A stretch of 64,000 nt of DNA. Origin: Tigriopus japonicus. Its lineage: Eukaryota; Arthropoda; Copepoda; Harpacticoida; Harpacticidae. Position 1 is the stretch's first letter; every line of letters starts with the position of its first letter. Where the stretch lies: NCBI GenBank assembly GCA_010645155.1, contig CM021314.1, forward strand, positions 6,420,003 through 6,484,002, in the 5' to 3' direction. A program made the position numbers and the translations under genes. Under the pieces are notes generated by a model. It ran no database searches and had not been told where the DNA came from. It worked only from the letters and a program-made list of their open reading frames with translations. Positions 62,201 to 64,000 of the stretch are shown here, one piece after another.

Positions 62201-63883
62201 TCTTTAAATTCTTTGACCCACCTAAATCCAAGTGACGAACTTATCTTTCACCCTAACACCACAAAAAAAGTAGTGACATATTTGGCATACCGGGTCTTAG
62301 AAGGTTGTACTTGGTATTCAGCTCTCTTTAAAATATATCCTCATATTATCGAAAGAAGTATGTCCTTCACATTAGAGAATTCCAAAGAACAAAGGTGGCA
62401 CACGAAATGTAAAATGGTGTCAAGGTCAGTTTTTCCTAAGGTTCGATTTAGGGGTCCTTCTTTTTCATTTTCTGCAATGCTGTCCTTACTAAATAAGGTA
62501 CTCACGCCAGTATTTTTGCACAAATTAACCAAAAAAAATCTCTGGGAGCAATGCCACGGTTCATGATCAAAGAGCGCCCATATTAGTGTTATTGATACTC
62601 GAAAGCTTTGACTTGACAATGTTACCTGAAAGTAAGGTTAAATGCATTAGAAACCGAAGTAAAAAAGTCATGGCGCCATAAATGCAAAAAGTCCAATTGG
62701 TGGGTATGTCAAAACGTTTTCCCAACTTTGTTATAGAGTACGGTGACTTCGTTATCGATCTTTCTGGACCCGGAAGCTATATGGCTATTTCAAATGTGTC
62801 TGGCCAATCCACATTTCGCCCTTTCGAATCCATTCCCGGTGCAAGTAGTTTGTGCATAGCTGACGGTGAGTCAATCCTTGAGTTACAAAAACAATCCAGA
62901 TCAATAATACAACAATTGATCTTTGATCAGATTCTAACTATCAATGCGATTTTGATCATCCATTCTGGTACGAAACGCGATGCAGTTGGCGATATTTGGC
63001 TGATAAGCAAGAGGAAGCTGGACTTCCTAAATCTATCGACACCTTTAAAACAATCCGTTCAAGTTTTGTGGACACACCTTGGTTGAAGAAACGAAACATC
63101 ACAGGTAGAAAGTTTCATGATTTCATGCTTCTTGACGCAGATTGAATTCACTAAATAACATTTATTTTCAATTCAGATAACTATTATATCCAAGCTAAAG
63201 GCCAAGGGTTTTGGGCATTGACTTCAAAGCCTGTCACGTTGAATCACCACTCTTGGATTTACTCACCTTACTTTGGATTCCATTATCGAGGGGAGAAAGC
63301 CTCCTTGGGAGTGAAATATTTAGAGGAAAGGAATAGCATGAGTGGACAAAAAGAGATTATTGATATACTGCCAACTTATTCTGTTACCTCCGGTTCTTCT
63401 TGGCAATATTTCTTTTTTAATTTCTCAAACTTGGTCAGCTTTCAAAACTTGAGTGGGATGGACAACAGTCCCACGAAATATTTGAATTTTCGGGTGAGTT
63501 TTTTAGCATATATGCATACGCGTTGAAAGCTTATTTCAAAGTGTGTTTTGACTGTTTGGGAGTTCATTGCTAAAACGATATTTTAAGGAGACGACATCAA
63601 GGTTTAGAAGTTTCTTAAAAATGAGGTGTTCATTTGGGGGTTCATATTTGATGTGTTTTCGAAAAATGGGTCGGGGAGATTTTTCGGTTCCCAGTCAGGC
63701 TCAATGCCGTTGCGACCCGAAATCAAAATTAGGATCGGTGTAAGTCTGGGTTGGTTCGAATTAGATCCGACTCATACAATATCTAATAGAAAGATTTTCT
63801 ATCATCATTCATCCTTGATTTGGTTTATTTTGTTTTAAGATCCACGAGCTTCTTCAGAATAGATATTTGTATCTTTCCAAACA
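53238..63883 (+). CDS. Modular extracellular protein: TSP1, C-type lectin-like, MAM-like (partial)
   Basis: Internal exons: 53238-53442, 54897-55045, 55110-55316, 55381-55526, 55595-55688, 62737-62865, 62931-63104, 63177-63493 and probably 63840-63883; all phases match. The first visible exon is a thrombospondin type-1 repeat (ASWTTWSDWSDC, then QTQTRLC and DCLG). The next two form a C-type lectin-like domain: CYAIQNETVNGYQAHAQC, CGYLDPQGKW, ECSEEASGFICE. It lacks EPN/QPD and WND calcium-sugar motifs. The fourth opens with VCPPGYKPITTEC, perhaps a second, degenerate lectin-like module. The 3' exons resemble a MAM domain (YQCDFDHPFWYETRCSW; NYYIQAKGQGFWALTSKPV; FGFHYRGEKASLGVKY). Neither the signal peptide nor the end of the gene is in view. 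It should be secreted or cell-surface; its partner is unknown. Joining the two exon groups across a 7-kb intron rests on phase only. Confidence 0.65.
57195..58305. mobile_element. Fold-back element with about 280-bp inverted arms
   Basis: The left arm 57195-57475 and right arm 58015-58305 are reverse complements with about 90 percent agreement by eye. They share ACAATGGGGTATTCGTGAAG at the outer end, the CCTAAAATCGATTGTAGACG block, and TGTACATATAATGTTGCG at the inner end. The centre of about 540 bp has only short frames (57459-57683 plus, 57706-57888 minus), neither recognisable. No target duplication was found. Confidence 0.65.
59147..59650 (-). pseudogene. Degenerate mariner-like transposase
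   Basis: Minus-strand frames together show family landmarks in the right order: KTKYVASIMVFGLVGSDGKVM (written here as two parts, KTKYVASIM and VFGLVGSDGKVM), QDGAP near 59460, VWSAVESVTNSRRHPN near 59320, then a carboxyl end reading VRDRIAKVLAANGEHFM before a stop at 59147-59149. The pieces lie in different frames with several stops, and the final catalytic aspartate region is not preserved. The amino-terminal DNA-binding part is missing, so this is a 5'-truncated dead copy. Confidence 0.7.
59909..59974. repeat. Perfect 18-bp inverted repeat (hairpin)
   Basis: AGCTGTGCATCGGATCCG at the left is exactly complemented at the right, with a 30-bp loop that itself contains near-palindromic TTCGGTTCCGAATTC. 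It may be a subterminal piece of a hAT element, since ACGTCA(C/G)TAGCG-like blocks occur outside it on both sides. Confidence 0.6.
60960..61678. mobile_element. Possible hAT-like element, TAGTGATG ends
   Basis: The left end TAGTGATGGGAGGCAAAC and the right end CAAGTCACATCACTA have the termini seen in the MITEs at 2813 and 50095. CTTGGGCAAG-type motifs recur near both ends. The flanks do not form a clear 8-bp duplication, so the boundaries are uncertain. Confidence 0.35.
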
Positions 63884-64000
63884 GTAAGGTTCCTTTGGAG
63901 TTAAAAGTGGACACTTCGGAAAAAATTATATCGTTGAACTTTCAAGAAGAATCTATCTTATTTTGAGGGTCAAGTCCTCTGAGATTGGTTCCGACTTCGA

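Larger units (their letters stand above)
55689..62736. other. 7-kb intron carrying mobile elements
   Basis: It contains the fold-back element at 57195-58305, the mariner fossil at 59147-59650, a near-perfect hairpin at 59909-59974 and a hAT-like stretch at 60960-61678. No further exon of the host gene was recognised. Confidence 0.45.

Noticed and set aside
1..64000. CRISPR arrays, operons, riboswitches, phage modules
   Set aside because: Introns and animal gene families exclude a prokaryotic reading, and no regularly spaced direct repeats with unique spacers are present.

Overview
This is eukaryotic nuclear DNA from an animal, almost certainly an arthropod and probably a crustacean; a copepod is my best guess, at low confidence. 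The genes are interrupted by short GT-AG introns and encode animal-specific families: agrin, a Cys-loop receptor, a heparan-sulfate 2-O-sulfotransferase-like enzyme and an ionotropic receptor. The space between them is filled with small DNA transposons. No prokaryotic operon, CRISPR array or phage module is visible.

Layout. 1-10 kb is a transposon yard: a Ty3/gypsy tail, three hAT-like elements with CAGGGTTGCCA termini and 8-bp target duplications, smaller MITEs nested in or beside them, and a TAGGGACAGG-type hAT element. Two of the insertions sit in opposite arms of an older palindrome. 10-21 kb holds four compact genes on alternating strands: a secreted Cys-rich protein with thyroglobulin type-1 modules (-), a Cys-loop ligand-gated channel (+), an HS2ST/Pipe-like sulfotransferase (-) and an ionotropic receptor (+). 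Neighbours are alternately head-to-head and tail-to-tail. The channel and sulfotransferase stop codons are 10 bp apart. The ionotropic receptor runs into the 3' end of an agrin gene.

21.2-41.8 kb is that agrin gene on the minus strand: about fourteen clustered exons (21.2-25.8 kb), then a 15.4-kb intron, then one N-terminal exon (41.15-41.82 kb) that encodes a transmembrane anchor and a possible NtA/NTR-like domain. Splice phases agree at every internal junction I worked out except the last one. 42-53 kb is again repeat-rich: a tRNA-derived SINE with a self-complementary body, a second gypsy tail, nested hAT elements, a 13-bp minisatellite of about 50 copies, and a second palindrome split by a hAT-like insertion. 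From 53.2 kb to beyond the window end a plus-strand gene encodes a modular extracellular protein (thrombospondin-1, C-type lectin-like, MAM-like). Its 7-kb intron hosts a fold-back element and a dead mariner transposase.

Functional reading (inference). Agrin and the sulfotransferase belong to the same matrix/heparan-sulfate world, and two receptor-channel genes sit between them, but nothing in the sequence proves co-regulation. All exon borders are hand-derived from splice signals and reading phase and have not been tested by transcripts.
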